A model generated the notes under the pieces. The model was given only the letters and a program-made list of their open reading frames with translations. It ran no database searches and had not been told where the DNA came from. This document shows, piece by piece, positions 35,278-45,991 of a stretch of 64,000 nt of DNA. Origin of the DNA: Bacteroidales bacterium (lineage in GTDB: Bacteria > Bacteroidota > Bacteroidia > Bacteroidales > UBA932); NCBI GenBank assembly GCA_017447265.1, contig JAFSOA010000001.1, positions 1-64,000 of the forward strand, given 5' to 3'. Both the position numbers and the translations under genes were made by a program. How positions within the stretch are numbered: position 1 is the stretch's first letter; each line of letters opens with the position of its first letter.

Positions 35278-35925
35278 GTGCTGAAAGATCCTCATATCGT
35301 CATTCTGGCGGCGGGAGACTTCCCGCGGGCGGAGGCGCCGCTGGCGGTGCTGCGCGCGGCGGATGTCCGTATCTGCTGCGACTCGGCGGCGGAAGCGCTC
35401 GTGGCGTACGGCCTGGAGCCCGACCGGATCGTCGGGGACATCGACTCCCTGTCGCCTTTGTTCAAGGCTCGCTACGCGGCGATCCTTACCCGGGTGGCCG
35501 AACAGGACGACAATGACCTGACCAAGGCTTTTCATGAGGCGCTGACGCTGCAGCCGCGGCGCATCACGATCCTGGGCGCGACGGGCCGGCGGGAGGACCA
35601 TACGCTGGGCAATGTCTCGCTGCTGCTCGACTATGCGCGCGAAGCCGCCTGCCCGGTGGAAATCCTGACGGACTACGGCCGTTTCACGGCCCTCTTCGAC
35701 AGCGCCACGCTGCCGTCCGTTCCGGGGCAGCAGATTTCGATCTTCGCTTTCGACAACAGCCTCCGCATAACGTCGGCCGGGCTGAAGTACCCGACCGATG
35801 CCGTTCGTTTCGATACGCTCTGGAAAGCCACGCTCAACGAGGCGCTGTCCGATGCGTTCACGCTGACGCTTTCACATCCGGCCGGTGTGCTGCTGTTTTT
35901 CGCGGACTGCGGCAACACTATTTAA
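35278..35925 (+). CDS. Thiamin pyrophosphokinase
   Basis: Transfers diphosphate from ATP to thiamin to make thiamin diphosphate. 215 residues with the family motifs CDSAAEA (about 39), GDIDSL (about 59), DNDLTKAFHEAL (about 77) and GATGRREDHTLGN (about 96). The start is GTG at 35278; no later Met precedes the conserved HIVILAAGDFP, so this start is needed. Its end overlaps the convergent queG gene by 8 bases. No TPP riboswitch is seen upstream; the promoter lies too close to the start for one. Confidence 0.9.
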   Translation: MLKDPHIVILAAGDFPRAEAPLAVLRAADVRICCDSAAEALVAYGLEPDRIVGDIDSLSPLFKARYAAILTRVAEQDDNDLTKAFHEALTLQPRRITILGATGRREDHTLGNVSLLLDYAREAACPVEILTDYGRFTALFDSATLPSVPGQQISIFAFDNSLRITSAGLKYPTDAVRFDTLWKATLNEALSDAFTLTLSHPAGVLLFFADCGNTI

Positions 35926-36787
35926 GATGTTCCAGGCCGGCGCGAAGGAGCCCGGAGTCGGCGAAGCGCTGTTTAAATTCCGTATCGGAGAGAGCGTCCC
36001 AGCTTTTTGCCAGGGCGCTGATGTCGGCGCGGTGCGTCTCGAATTCGGGCAGCGGCGTGAGCGGCTTGTCCCAGGGGCAGGCCTGCATGCAGGCTTCGCA
36101 GCCGAAGCGCCAGCCTTGCCGCTCTTCGAGCGTCAGCGGGACGGGCGCATGCGACTCCACGGTCAGGTAGGCGATGCAGCGGCGGGCATCGATGTCGAAG
36201 GGGGCGCGGAGCGCACCGGTGGGGCAGGCACGGAGGCAGGCACCGCAGGCGCCACATCCGGTGGCTGCCAGCGGCGCGTGCGGCGCGAAGCGGCTGGCCG
36301 GAATGTTGCAGACGATGACGCCGATGAGGGTCCGCAGGCCGAAGTCGGGCGAGATGAAGAAATTGTTCTGCCCGATGAACCCGAGCCCGGCCCTGACAGC
36401 CCAGTAGCGTTCGAGAACCGGCGCGCTGTCGACAAACGGCCTGCCTTCGAAAGCGGGGAAGGCCGCTTTCAGTTCTTCGATGACGGCAAAAAGCCGGTCC
36501 TTGACAATCTTATGATAGTCCACGCCCTGGGCGAAGCCCGCCACGCCGCCGCCCGCCTGCCCGTAGGGCACCAGGAAGCAGAGCACGCTTTCCGCGCCGG
36601 GCACCAGCTGCGCCGGATCGAAGCGCTTCTCCAGGTTCCGCGCCAGATAGCCCATCTCTCCATGGCGGCCTTCGGCGAGGAAAGCCTCGAAACGGGGCCG
36701 GACCGTTTCTATTTTTTCAGCTCTTGCGGCGCCAAAATCCAAGAAACCGTACGCGCGATAATTGATTTTTATTAAATTTGTGGACAA
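35918..36787 (-). CDS. queG: Epoxyqueuosine reductase
   Basis: Cobalamin and Fe-S enzyme for the last step of queuosine synthesis in tRNA. Two [4Fe-4S] motifs are visible: CGACGACLRACPTGAL and CEACMQACPWDKP, with HGEMGYLARN (about residue 42) near the N-terminus. At 289 residues it lacks the C-terminal HEAT-repeat part of longer QueG proteins. The frame starts with TTG at 36787; no ATG occurs before residue 43, so the exact start is uncertain. tgt at 27308 acts in the same pathway. Confidence 0.88.
   Translation of the reverse strand: MSTNLIKINYRAYGFLDFGAARAEKIETVRPRFEAFLAEGRHGEMGYLARNLEKRFDPAQLVPGAESVLCFLVPYGQAGGGVAGFAQGVDYHKIVKDRLFAVIEELKAAFPAFEGRPFVDSAPVLERYWAVRAGLGFIGQNNFFISPDFGLRTLIGVIVCNIPASRFAPHAPLAATGCGACGACLRACPTGALRAPFDIDARRCIAYLTVESHAPVPLTLEERQGWRFGCEACMQACPWDKPLTPLPEFETHRADISALAKSWDALSDTEFKQRFADSGLLRAGLEHLK
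36773..36780 (+). promoter_or_regulatory. -7 box of tdh
   Basis: TAAATTTG, an exact -7 match, 31 bases before the tdh ATG; no clear -33 box. Confidence 0.4.
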
Positions 36788-36811
36788 ATTGATTTTAAAT
36801 TGTCAGAATAA

Positions 36812-37774
36812 ATGAAAAGGATTCTTGTGGTCGGAGCGGGCGGACAGATCGGTACCGAGCTTGTCCCTTATCTCCAGCATATTTATGGCGAAGATAATGT
36901 AATTGCCGCAGATTTGAAAGACGAACTCGTCGAAAAACTCGGTCGCGGCGCCATTGCCGAAAAGCTTGACGTGCTGGACGCCAAGCATTTCGAGGAACTT
37001 GTAAAGAAATACAAGGTCGACGCCATCTACAACCTCGTGGCCCTGCTCAGCGCCAAGGGTGAACACATGCCCGGCGTGGCCTGGCACCTCAACATCACGG
37101 CCCTGATCAACGCCCTGAACATCGCGCAGGCCTACCACTGCTCGATCTTCACGCCGAGTTCCATCGGCGCCTTCGGCCCGAATACCCCGCACGACAATAC
37201 CCCGCAGGATACCATCATGCGCCCGAACACCATCTACGGCATCTGCAAGGTGACAGGCGAACTGCTGGGCGATTACCACTGGCAGCGCTTCGGCGTGGAT
37301 GCCCGCAGCGTCCGCTTCCCCGGCATCATCTCCAACGGCGCCCTGCCCGGCGGCGGTACCACCGACTATGCCGTGGAAGTCTTCTACGAGATCCTCAAAC
37401 CCGGTCACCATTATACCTGCGAAGTGCCGGAAGACAGTTATATGGACATGATGTACATGCCCGACGCCCTGCGCGCCGCCGTGGAAGTGATGGAAGCCGA
37501 CCCGTCCAGACTCGTCCACCGCAACAGCTTCAACATCGCCGCCATGAGCTTCTGCCCGCGCGAACTCTTCGAGGTCATCAAGAAACGGATTCCCGATGCC
37601 ACCTTCGACTACAAGGTCGACCCGGTGAAGGCCGCCATCGCCGACTCCTGGCCCAACAAGATGGACGACAGCTGCGCCCGTGAAGAATGGGGCTGGAAGC
37701 CGCAGTGGGACATCGACGCGATGGTCGACGATATGTTAAAGGTGATCAGCGAAAAGCAGAAAGCTGAGAAATAA
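36812..37774 (+). CDS. L-threonine 3-dehydrogenase, SDR (GalE-like) type
   Basis: Extended short-chain dehydrogenase: Rossmann motif VVGAGGQIGTE (residues 6-16) and the catalytic YxxxK in IYGICK (Tyr142, Lys146), with SSIGAFGP around residue 116. Length 320 and segments such as PGIISNGALPGGGTTDYAVE match the SDR-type threonine dehydrogenases rather than the zinc MDR type. It would oxidise threonine to 2-amino-3-oxobutyrate, the substrate of Kbl (2915). A sugar-nucleotide epimerase is the alternative, less likely given the sequence. Confidence 0.85.
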   Translation: MKRILVVGAGGQIGTELVPYLQHIYGEDNVIAADLKDELVEKLGRGAIAEKLDVLDAKHFEELVKKYKVDAIYNLVALLSAKGEHMPGVAWHLNITALINALNIAQAYHCSIFTPSSIGAFGPNTPHDNTPQDTIMRPNTIYGICKVTGELLGDYHWQRFGVDARSVRFPGIISNGALPGGGTTDYAVEVFYEILKPGHHYTCEVPEDSYMDMMYMPDALRAAVEVMEADPSRLVHRNSFNIAAMSFCPRELFEVIKKRIPDATFDYKVDPVKAAIADSWPNKMDDSCAREEWGWKPQWDIDAMVDDMLKVISEKQKAEK

Positions 37775-37794
37775 AGACCTGTTTCAGGGTTATG

Positions 37795-37828
37795 AACGAG
37801 CAGCGGCTGGGAACAGCCGCTGCTCGTT
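37795..37828. terminator. Bidirectional terminator (tdh / fmt)
   Basis: A perfect 15-bp stem, AACGAGCAGCGGCTG (37795-37809) with its complement (37814-37828), loop GGAA, followed by a T-run. It separates the convergent transcripts. Confidence 0.92.
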
Positions 37829-37833
37829 TTCGC

Positions 37834-38790
37834 TTATTCAAAGTGATAGCTTTCAGGTTCCCGGAAGCCGCGGAGGAAGTCGGCGACGTCCATGCGTTTC
37901 TTGCCGGAGAGCTGGAGGCTGAGGATGCGGAGCGCCTGCTGGCCGCAGCGGACCTCGATCCAAGACTTGCCGTCGGTGGTCAGCTGGCCGGGCGTACGCG
38001 GGTCGTCGTCGGCACAAGGCACGACGTAACTGTCGTAGAGCTTGATGCCCAGTTGGGTGCCGTCGTCTTTGACGAGCGTGGTCCAGGCGGCCGGGTAGGG
38101 ACTCAGGCCGCGGATGAGCAGGCTGACGCGGCGGGCGCTGGCGGTCCAGTCGATGTGGCAGTTGTCGCGCGTGAGCTTCGGCGCCGGATAGAGGGTCTTG
38201 TTCATGCCCGGGGACTGCTCGTACGGCTTGGTACGGTGGTTCTCCATCGCATCGACCGTCTTGAGCACGAGGTCGGCGCCCATCTTCATGAGCTTGTCGT
38301 GCAGAGCGCCGGCATCTTCGTAGTCCTCGATGGCGCAGTTTTCCTGGAAGAGGATCTTGCCGGTGTCGATCTGCTCGTCGAGCAGGAAGGTCGTGACACC
38401 CGTGAATTTCTCGCCGCGGATAATGGCCCAGTTGATGGGGGCTGCGCCGCGGTACTGCGGCAGCAGCGACGCGTGCAGGTTGAAGGTGCCCATCGACGGC
38501 ATCTGCCACACTTCTTTGGGCAGCATGCGGAAGGCGACCACCACGAAAAGATTGGCTTTCAAGGCGGCCAGTTGTGCGAGGAAGTCCGGATCCCTGAGCT
38601 TTTCGGGCTGCAGCACGGGGATGCCGCGGGCTACGGCGTACTGTTTGACGGCGCTCTCGCGCACGGCCATGCCGCGGCCGGCCGGCTTGTCGACGGCAGT
38701 CACCACGCCGGCCACTTCATAGCCTGCCTGCAGCAGCTTCTCGAGCGGCGCCACGGCGAACTCGGGCGTACCCATGTAGACGATGCGCAC
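37834..38790 (-). CDS. fmt: Methionyl-tRNA formyltransferase (Fmt part of the fusion, possible internal start)
   Basis: Formylates initiator Met-tRNA. Complete 318-residue Fmt: VRIVYMGTPEFAV at the start, the folate-site loop FNLHASLLPQYRGAAPINWAI (conserved Asn-His-Ser/Leu-Pro-Arg-Gly pattern, about residue 108), DTGKIL, and a C-terminal OB domain ending QLSGKKRMDVADFLRG. GTG at 38790 stands exactly where family members begin with Met, so it may be a real initiation codon; it is in frame with the upstream permease. Confidence 0.85.
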   Translation of the reverse strand: MRIVYMGTPEFAVAPLEKLLQAGYEVAGVVTAVDKPAGRGMAVRESAVKQYAVARGIPVLQPEKLRDPDFLAQLAALKANLFVVVAFRMLPKEVWQMPSMGTFNLHASLLPQYRGAAPINWAIIRGEKFTGVTTFLLDEQIDTGKILFQENCAIEDYEDAGALHDKLMKMGADLVLKTVDAMENHRTKPYEQSPGMNKTLYPAPKLTRDNCHIDWTASARRVSLLIRGLSPYPAAWTTLVKDDGTQLGIKLYDSYVVPCADDDPRTPGQLTTDGKSWIEVRCGQQALRILSLQLSGKKRMDVADFLRGFREPESYHFE

Positions 38791-40266
38791 CTTGCCGCCG
38801 CCCCGCCGGAACAAATTGATGAAGCGGTGGTAGCGCTTGGTGATCCACTTGCCGATGCGGCGGAAGAACTCTTTGTAGGTATCCATGTTGAAGAGCGAGG
38901 AGTCCTGGGTGGACTTGCGGGTGAGAAGGATGCTGACCGGCAGGAGGATGGCTGTCGAGATCAGCGTGCCCACCAGAGGCGGGAGCGATCCCTTGGCCAG
39001 CTTGCGGCCGATGATGTCGATGATGTAATAGATGAGGTAGAAGAAGATCGAGATGATGACCGGCGCGCCCAGTCCGCCCTTCCGGATGATGGCGCCCAGC
39101 GGCGCTCCCACGAAGAAGAACAGCAGGCACGAGATCGACAGGGTGAACTTGAGGATCATCTCGATGTTGATGCGGCGGATGATGCCCAGGTCGTATTTCG
39201 TCTCGATGTAGAACTGATTCACCTGTTCCAGTCCCTGCTGCGCCTTGCCGACGGAGGTCTGGTTGACGCGCAGGTGCTGCTGGGGTGTGAAGTCCTGGCT
39301 CAGGCTGTCGACGTAGAGGCAGCCGATGTAGGCCGAATCGGGCCGGAGGGTGTCGAGCTGGTAGAGATAGTGCATGCCCATGACGCTCATGAAGCGCGGT
39401 AGCTGTCGCATGACGACCGTGTCGACGCGCCGCGAGAGGGAGTCGCGGTCGTGGTGCAGCCGCTTCAGGCCGAGGGCCTTGATCTCGTCGCCGTACTGGT
39501 CTTCCGTCGAACGCTCGAAGGTGTAGTTGTCGAGCGAGATGATCATCTGCTGCTCTTCGAAGCGCGAGCGGAGCAGCTCGAGCGTCGTGTCGCGGTAGCT
39601 CATCTGGTTGTTTTCGCTGTAGGAACAGCCGCTGTAGAGGTCGAAGATCAGGTTTTTCTTGTCGGGGGTGATGCGCATGCGGCCGCTGTCGGCCAGGATC
39701 ACATTGTCGCTGTTGCCGCTGTTGCCGGTGTGGTCGTAGATCACCAGATCGTACATCATGTCGGTCTCTTCGTTGCGCTCGGAGATGCGGAGGTTGTAGC
39801 CTTCGATGCCGGCATAGAAGATGCCGGTCGGAATCTTGATCTCGTCCTTGGTGCGTCCGATGTCGGCCTTCAAGGTGTAGACCTTGTTGAAGGCCAGCGG
39901 CACCAGCCGGTCGGCGGCGAAAAAGGCGCCGATGGAGATCAGGACCGAGACGATCATCAGCGGTGCGAGGATGCGCATCAGCGAGACACCGGCCGCTTTC
40001 ATGGCCAGCAGCTCGTTGCGCTCGCCCAGGTTGCCCAGGGTCATGATGGAGGCCAGCAGCGTGGCCAGCGGAATGGCGTTGGGGAAGAGGGTACAGGAAG
40101 CCCATCCCATGAATTCGGCGATGACGCCGAAGCCCAGGCCTTTACCCATCAGCTCGTTCACGAACGAGTAGATGAACTGCATCGACAGTGAGAACACGAC
40201 GATGAGGAAGACCGCCACGAAGGGGCCTATGAAAGTCTTGATGAGGTAGAGGTCGAGCTTTTTCAT
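37834..40266 (-). CDS. LptG-like permease fused in frame to methionyl-tRNA formyltransferase
   Basis: One uninterrupted frame of 810 codons. Residues 1-492 are a YjgP/YjgQ permease: membrane helices at about 12-35, 60-80, 98-125, a large periplasmic domain, then helices at about 385-470 (IEMILKFTLSISCLLFFFVGAPLG) and a basic cytosolic end (KRYHRFINLFRRGGGK). Residues 493-810 are a complete Fmt. No stop codon separates them. Either a real two-domain protein exists, with the enzyme on the cytosolic side of the membrane, or Fmt is also made from the internal GTG at 38790. Starts 3 bases after the alaS stop. A lost stop codon through sequencing error is the main alternative. Confidence 0.75.
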   Translation of the reverse strand: MKKLDLYLIKTFIGPFVAVFLIVVFSLSMQFIYSFVNELMGKGLGFGVIAEFMGWASCTLFPNAIPLATLLASIMTLGNLGERNELLAMKAAGVSLMRILAPLMIVSVLISIGAFFAADRLVPLAFNKVYTLKADIGRTKDEIKIPTGIFYAGIEGYNLRISERNEETDMMYDLVIYDHTGNSGNSDNVILADSGRMRITPDKKNLIFDLYSGCSYSENNQMSYRDTTLELLRSRFEEQQMIISLDNYTFERSTEDQYGDEIKALGLKRLHHDRDSLSRRVDTVVMRQLPRFMSVMGMHYLYQLDTLRPDSAYIGCLYVDSLSQDFTPQQHLRVNQTSVGKAQQGLEQVNQFYIETKYDLGIIRRINIEMILKFTLSISCLLFFFVGAPLGAIIRKGGLGAPVIISIFFYLIYYIIDIIGRKLAKGSLPPLVGTLISTAILLPVSILLTRKSTQDSSLFNMDTYKEFFRRIGKWITKRYHRFINLFRRGGGKVRIVYMGTPEFAVAPLEKLLQAGYEVAGVVTAVDKPAGRGMAVRESAVKQYAVARGIPVLQPEKLRDPDFLAQLAALKANLFVVVAFRMLPKEVWQMPSMGTFNLHASLLPQYRGAAPINWAIIRGEKFTGVTTFLLDEQIDTGKILFQENCAIEDYEDAGALHDKLMKMGADLVLKTVDAMENHRTKPYEQSPGMNKTLYPAPKLTRDNCHIDWTASARRVSLLIRGLSPYPAAWTTLVKDDGTQLGIKLYDSYVVPCADDDPRTPGQLTTDGKSWIEVRCGQQALRILSLQLSGKKRMDVADFLRGFREPESYHFE

Positions 40267-40269
40267 CCA

Positions 40270-42882
<2,613 letters not shown>

Positions 42883-42911
42883 AGGTCTTAACGTAAGTAT
42901 ATAATTTGGCA

Positions 42912-42950
42912 CAAAATTAGTCTTTTTCCGGGTAAATTTCCGTAATTTTG
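42912..42950. promoter_or_regulatory. Divergent -7 boxes for alaS (-) and M23 gene (+)
   Basis: Minus strand TAATTTTG at 42919-42912; plus strand TAATTTTG at 42943-42950. Both match TAnnTTTG; -33 boxes are weak. Confidence 0.5.
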
Positions 42951-42976
42951 CAAAGATATACTGCAGAAATCGGTTC

Positions 42977-43927
42977 ATGTCCCGCCAAATCCGTTATATC
43001 TACAACGAACAGACCCGGGCCTTCGAAGTCGACAGGCTCTCGGCGCGTGCCACCGGCTACAAGACCGGAGCCGTGCTGCTGGGCGGCATCATCTGTTTCC
43101 TGATCTTTTTCTTCGTGTTTGTCCAGCATGGCAACGCCTCGCCCAAGGAGCTCCTCCTGCAGCACAACAACCGCATCCTGGCCGAGCAGATCGGGATGCT
43201 GGAGGGCCGCATCGAGGCGCAGGACGCCGTGCTGCTCGACCTGTCGCTCCGCGACAACCTGGTCTACCGTCCCGTCTTCGGCATGGAAGAGATTCCGGCG
43301 GAGGAGCGGGGTGCCGGCCTGGGCGGTCCGGAGCGCTACGATGTGTTCCTGGGACTTGACAACGGGGAACTGATGAGCCGGGCGGCCCGCCAGGTCGACC
43401 AGCTGACCCGCAAGGCGTATGTGCAGACCCTTTCGTTCGACGAAGTGCGCATCTATTCGAGCCGGGCCGGCGACATGGCTTCCTGCATCCCCTCCATCTA
43501 TCCGGTCAATCCCAAGACCGTCACCATCAGCAGTCCCTTCGGCACGCGCCTCCATCCGGTGCGTCAGACCATCATTTTCCATGAGGGCATCGATCTGGCC
43601 GGACCGGCCGGGCAGCCTGTCTATGCGACGGGCGACGGCGTGGTTGAGTCGACGCAGATCAATTTCTCGGGCTACGGCAACGTGATCGTCATCGACCACG
43701 GCTTCGGCTACAAGACCCGCTACGCTCACCTCAAAGAGATCAAAGTGACGGCCGGGCAGGTGGTGATCCGCGGCGACAAGATCGGTACGCTGGGCAACAG
43801 CGGTCTTTCGACGGGCCCGCACCTGCACTATGAAGTGATCTACCGCGGCACGCAGATCAACCCCTGGAACTACCTGAATCCCGATATATCCCCGGAAGAA
43901 TACAACAAGCAGGCGCGTCATGGCTAA
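42977..43927 (+). CDS. M23-family peptidase (LytM-type), membrane-anchored
   Basis: Predicted peptidoglycan endopeptidase. A short cytosolic N-terminus, one membrane helix (about 29-50), a coiled-coil-like stretch (about 55-95), then a C-terminal LytM domain with the complete site: His202 and Asp206 (HEGID), His251 (RYAHL) and His282/His284 (HLHYEV). 316 residues. It overlaps the next M23 gene by 8 bases, so both are made together; the pair probably works in cell-wall remodelling or division. Confidence 0.88.
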   Translation: MSRQIRYIYNEQTRAFEVDRLSARATGYKTGAVLLGGIICFLIFFFVFVQHGNASPKELLLQHNNRILAEQIGMLEGRIEAQDAVLLDLSLRDNLVYRPVFGMEEIPAEERGAGLGGPERYDVFLGLDNGELMSRAARQVDQLTRKAYVQTLSFDEVRIYSSRAGDMASCIPSIYPVNPKTVTISSPFGTRLHPVRQTIIFHEGIDLAGPAGQPVYATGDGVVESTQINFSGYGNVIVIDHGFGYKTRYAHLKEIKVTAGQVVIRGDKIGTLGNSGLSTGPHLHYEVIYRGTQINPWNYLNPDISPEEYNKQARHG

Positions 43928-44885
43928 ACGATTCGTGTTCGATGAGAAGCGGGGCGCGTTCGTCCCGAAGAAGCCCACGCTGAACAGCGTGCTGGGCGCG
44001 GTGCTGCGCTATGTCTTCGCGGTGGCCTCGGCCGCAGTGGTCTTCTATACGGTCTTCGCGCTGGTTTTCAGCACGGAGCGCGAACGGCTGCTGGAGCAGG
44101 AGCACCAGTTGCTTTCCGAGGAATACGCGACCCTCACGGCCCAGCTCGACCGCATCGAGGGGACGGTGGGAAACCTGCAGGTACGCGACCGGGAGATCTA
44201 CCGGGAACTGTTCGGTGCGGATCCGTCGAACTATTCCATCGAGGCGCAGGATACCCTGCTCCGGCTGGGCGGAGAACTCGAAACGATGCAGGAAAGCGAC
44301 CTGGTGTGGGACACCTACGCGCTCACCAACCGGGTGGAGTCGACCGCCTCGCAGGTCACGCGCTGGCTGGCTGAGATCGACACGCTGCTCGCAGGCGGTT
44401 CCGTCTGTCCCACGGCCATCCCGTCCGTGGTGCCGGTCAAGCCCTTCTCGCCGCTGCAGACCGGCGCGTCGGTGGGCAAGAAAATCACGCCTTTCTACAA
44501 GACCATCCGGGACCACACGGGCATCGACCTGGTGGCGCCGACCGGGACCCTGGTCCGCTGCACGGCAGACGGAAAGGTCAGGAAAGTGGTCAAGAGTTCG
44601 AAAGGCATGGGCAACCAGGTGACGGTCGAGCACCCCGGCGGGCTGCAGACCGTGTATGCGCACCTGAACACCATCAAAGTCACAGAGGGACAGGATATCC
44701 GCCAGGGCGATACGATCGGCACCGTGGGCCAGAGCGGCTCGTGCTTCGCACCCTGCCTGCACTACGAGGTGCTGCGCGGCGGCTTCGTCCAGGAGCCCGT
44801 GAACTATTTCTTCGCGCAACTCGACCCGGCGACCTTCCATGGGATGATGGTCGTCGCCCTGACCACGGGACAGTCGATGGATTGA
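43920..44885 (+). CDS. M23-family protein with altered active site
   Basis: Same build as its upstream neighbour: a membrane helix near 27-50, coiled-coil region (about 52-95) and LytM domain; 321 residues. Zinc ligands His199, Asp203 and His281 and the histidine in YAHL (248) are present, but the first histidine of the HxH motif is Cys279 (CLHYEV). That residue is catalytic in LytM enzymes, so this protein is probably inactive or weak and may act as a regulator or scaffold, as EnvC and NlpD do. Translation likely couples with the first gene. Confidence 0.83.
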   Translation: MAKRFVFDEKRGAFVPKKPTLNSVLGAVLRYVFAVASAAVVFYTVFALVFSTERERLLEQEHQLLSEEYATLTAQLDRIEGTVGNLQVRDREIYRELFGADPSNYSIEAQDTLLRLGGELETMQESDLVWDTYALTNRVESTASQVTRWLAEIDTLLAGGSVCPTAIPSVVPVKPFSPLQTGASVGKKITPFYKTIRDHTGIDLVAPTGTLVRCTADGKVRKVVKSSKGMGNQVTVEHPGGLQTVYAHLNTIKVTEGQDIRQGDTIGTVGQSGSCFAPCLHYEVLRGGFVQEPVNYFFAQLDPATFHGMMVVALTTGQSMD

Positions 44886-44887
44886 CA

Positions 44888-45214
44888 ATGACTATGGTAC
44901 AACGATTATATTACAAGATTGGCGAAGTGGCCGAGATGCTCGGCGAGGAAGTCTCGACCATCCGTTTCTGGTCCGACACTTTCCCCCGCTTCGTGAAGCC
45001 CGAACGCAATGCGAAGGGCAACCGCCTGTTTCACCCCGAAGACGTGGACAACCTGCGGCTCATCCATTTCCTGACCCGCGTGGAGGGCCTGACCCTCGAC
45101 GGCGTGGAGCGCAAACTGGGTGAAAACCGCGACGGCCTGGAGCACAAGCGCCAGATCGTGGAGAAACTCTACGACATCCGCTCGCAGCTGGCCGAACTGT
45201 ACGAAAACATCTAA
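44888..45214 (+). CDS. MerR-family transcriptional regulator
   Basis: 108 residues: winged-helix N-terminus YYKIGEVAEMLGEEVSTIRFW with the typical RFHPEDV-like FHPEDVDNLRLI (about 48) and a dimerisation helix. No C-terminal cysteine metal-binding or effector domain. Start ATG 44888 (a second ATG at 44894 is possible), 2 bases after the M23 stop. MerR genes between an M23 gene and a Nif3 gene are usual in Bacteroidota. Targets unknown. Confidence 0.85.
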   Translation: MTMVQRLYYKIGEVAEMLGEEVSTIRFWSDTFPRFVKPERNAKGNRLFHPEDVDNLRLIHFLTRVEGLTLDGVERKLGENRDGLEHKRQIVEKLYDIRSQLAELYENI

Positions 45215-45218
45215 ACCC

Positions 45219-45980
45219 ATGCAGGTCAAGGACATCACCGCCATTCTGGAGGCTTTTGCGCCCCTGCGGGACCAGGAGAACTGGGACAATGCCGGCTTGT
45301 GCGTGGGCAGCCCCGACGATGAAGTGCACCGCGTCCTGGTGGGCTTCGACTGCACCCGGCAGCTGGTGGAGGAAGCCGTCCGGCTGGGCGCCGACCTGAT
45401 CGTCACCCACCATCCCCTCATCTTCAGCGGGCTGAAGCGCATCGCACCCGACGACCCGGTCGGAAGTGCCGTGTACCTGGCCATCCGCCATGGCATCGCC
45501 GTCTACGCCGCGCATACCAATGCCGACAAGGCGGCGGGCGGCGTCAACGAGCTGATGGTGCGGCGCCTCGGCCTGGTGGAAGCGGAACCGCTCGACGAGA
45601 GCCGGCTGGCCTTTGCCGGACACCTGCCCGAACCGCTGTCCGGCGAGGATTTCTGCGCGCTGGTGAAAGCACGCTTCGGGCTGAAAGTGCTGCGCTGCTC
45701 CGCGCCGGTCGGAACGGTGCGGAGCGTGGCCACTAGCTGCGGTGCCGGCTCGGGATTCGCCCGGCAGGCCTTCGAAGCCGGTGCCGACGCCTTCGTCACG
45801 GGCGACGTGTCCTACCACCATTTCTTCGTGCCTGACGGACGCATGATCGTCGATATCGGACACTTTGAAAGTGAAGTCGATATTGTGGCAAAGTTCGTTT
45901 CGGTACTTCAAGAAAAATTGCCTACCTTTGCAGTTTGCACGACCACGCAAGAAAACAACAATCCGATATACTATTACTAG
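45219..45980 (+). CDS. Nif3-like dinuclear metal centre protein
   Basis: NIF3/YbgI family, sometimes annotated as GTP cyclohydrolase type 1-like; actual role unsettled. 253 residues, the short form without the inserted PII-like domain. Metal-site motifs: ENWDNAGLCVG (about 20), VTHHPLIFSG (about 64) and the C-terminal VDIGHFESE (His and Glu ligands, about 212). ATG 45219 follows the merR stop by 4 bases. The 3' end contains a promoter for the next gene. Confidence 0.85.
   Translation: MQVKDITAILEAFAPLRDQENWDNAGLCVGSPDDEVHRVLVGFDCTRQLVEEAVRLGADLIVTHHPLIFSGLKRIAPDDPVGSAVYLAIRHGIAVYAAHTNADKAAGGVNELMVRRLGLVEAEPLDESRLAFAGHLPEPLSGEDFCALVKARFGLKVLRCSAPVGTVRSVATSCGAGSGFARQAFEAGADAFVTGDVSYHHFFVPDGRMIVDIGHFESEVDIVAKFVSVLQEKLPTFAVCTTTQENNNPIYYY
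45898..45931 (+). promoter_or_regulatory. Promoter inside the nif3-like gene
   Basis: TTTC (45898-45901), 21-base spacer, TACCTTTGC (45923-45931), an exact -7 match. It would drive the zinc-ribbon gene at 45992 separately. Confidence 0.55.
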
Positions 45981-45991
45981 CAAGACAAGCT

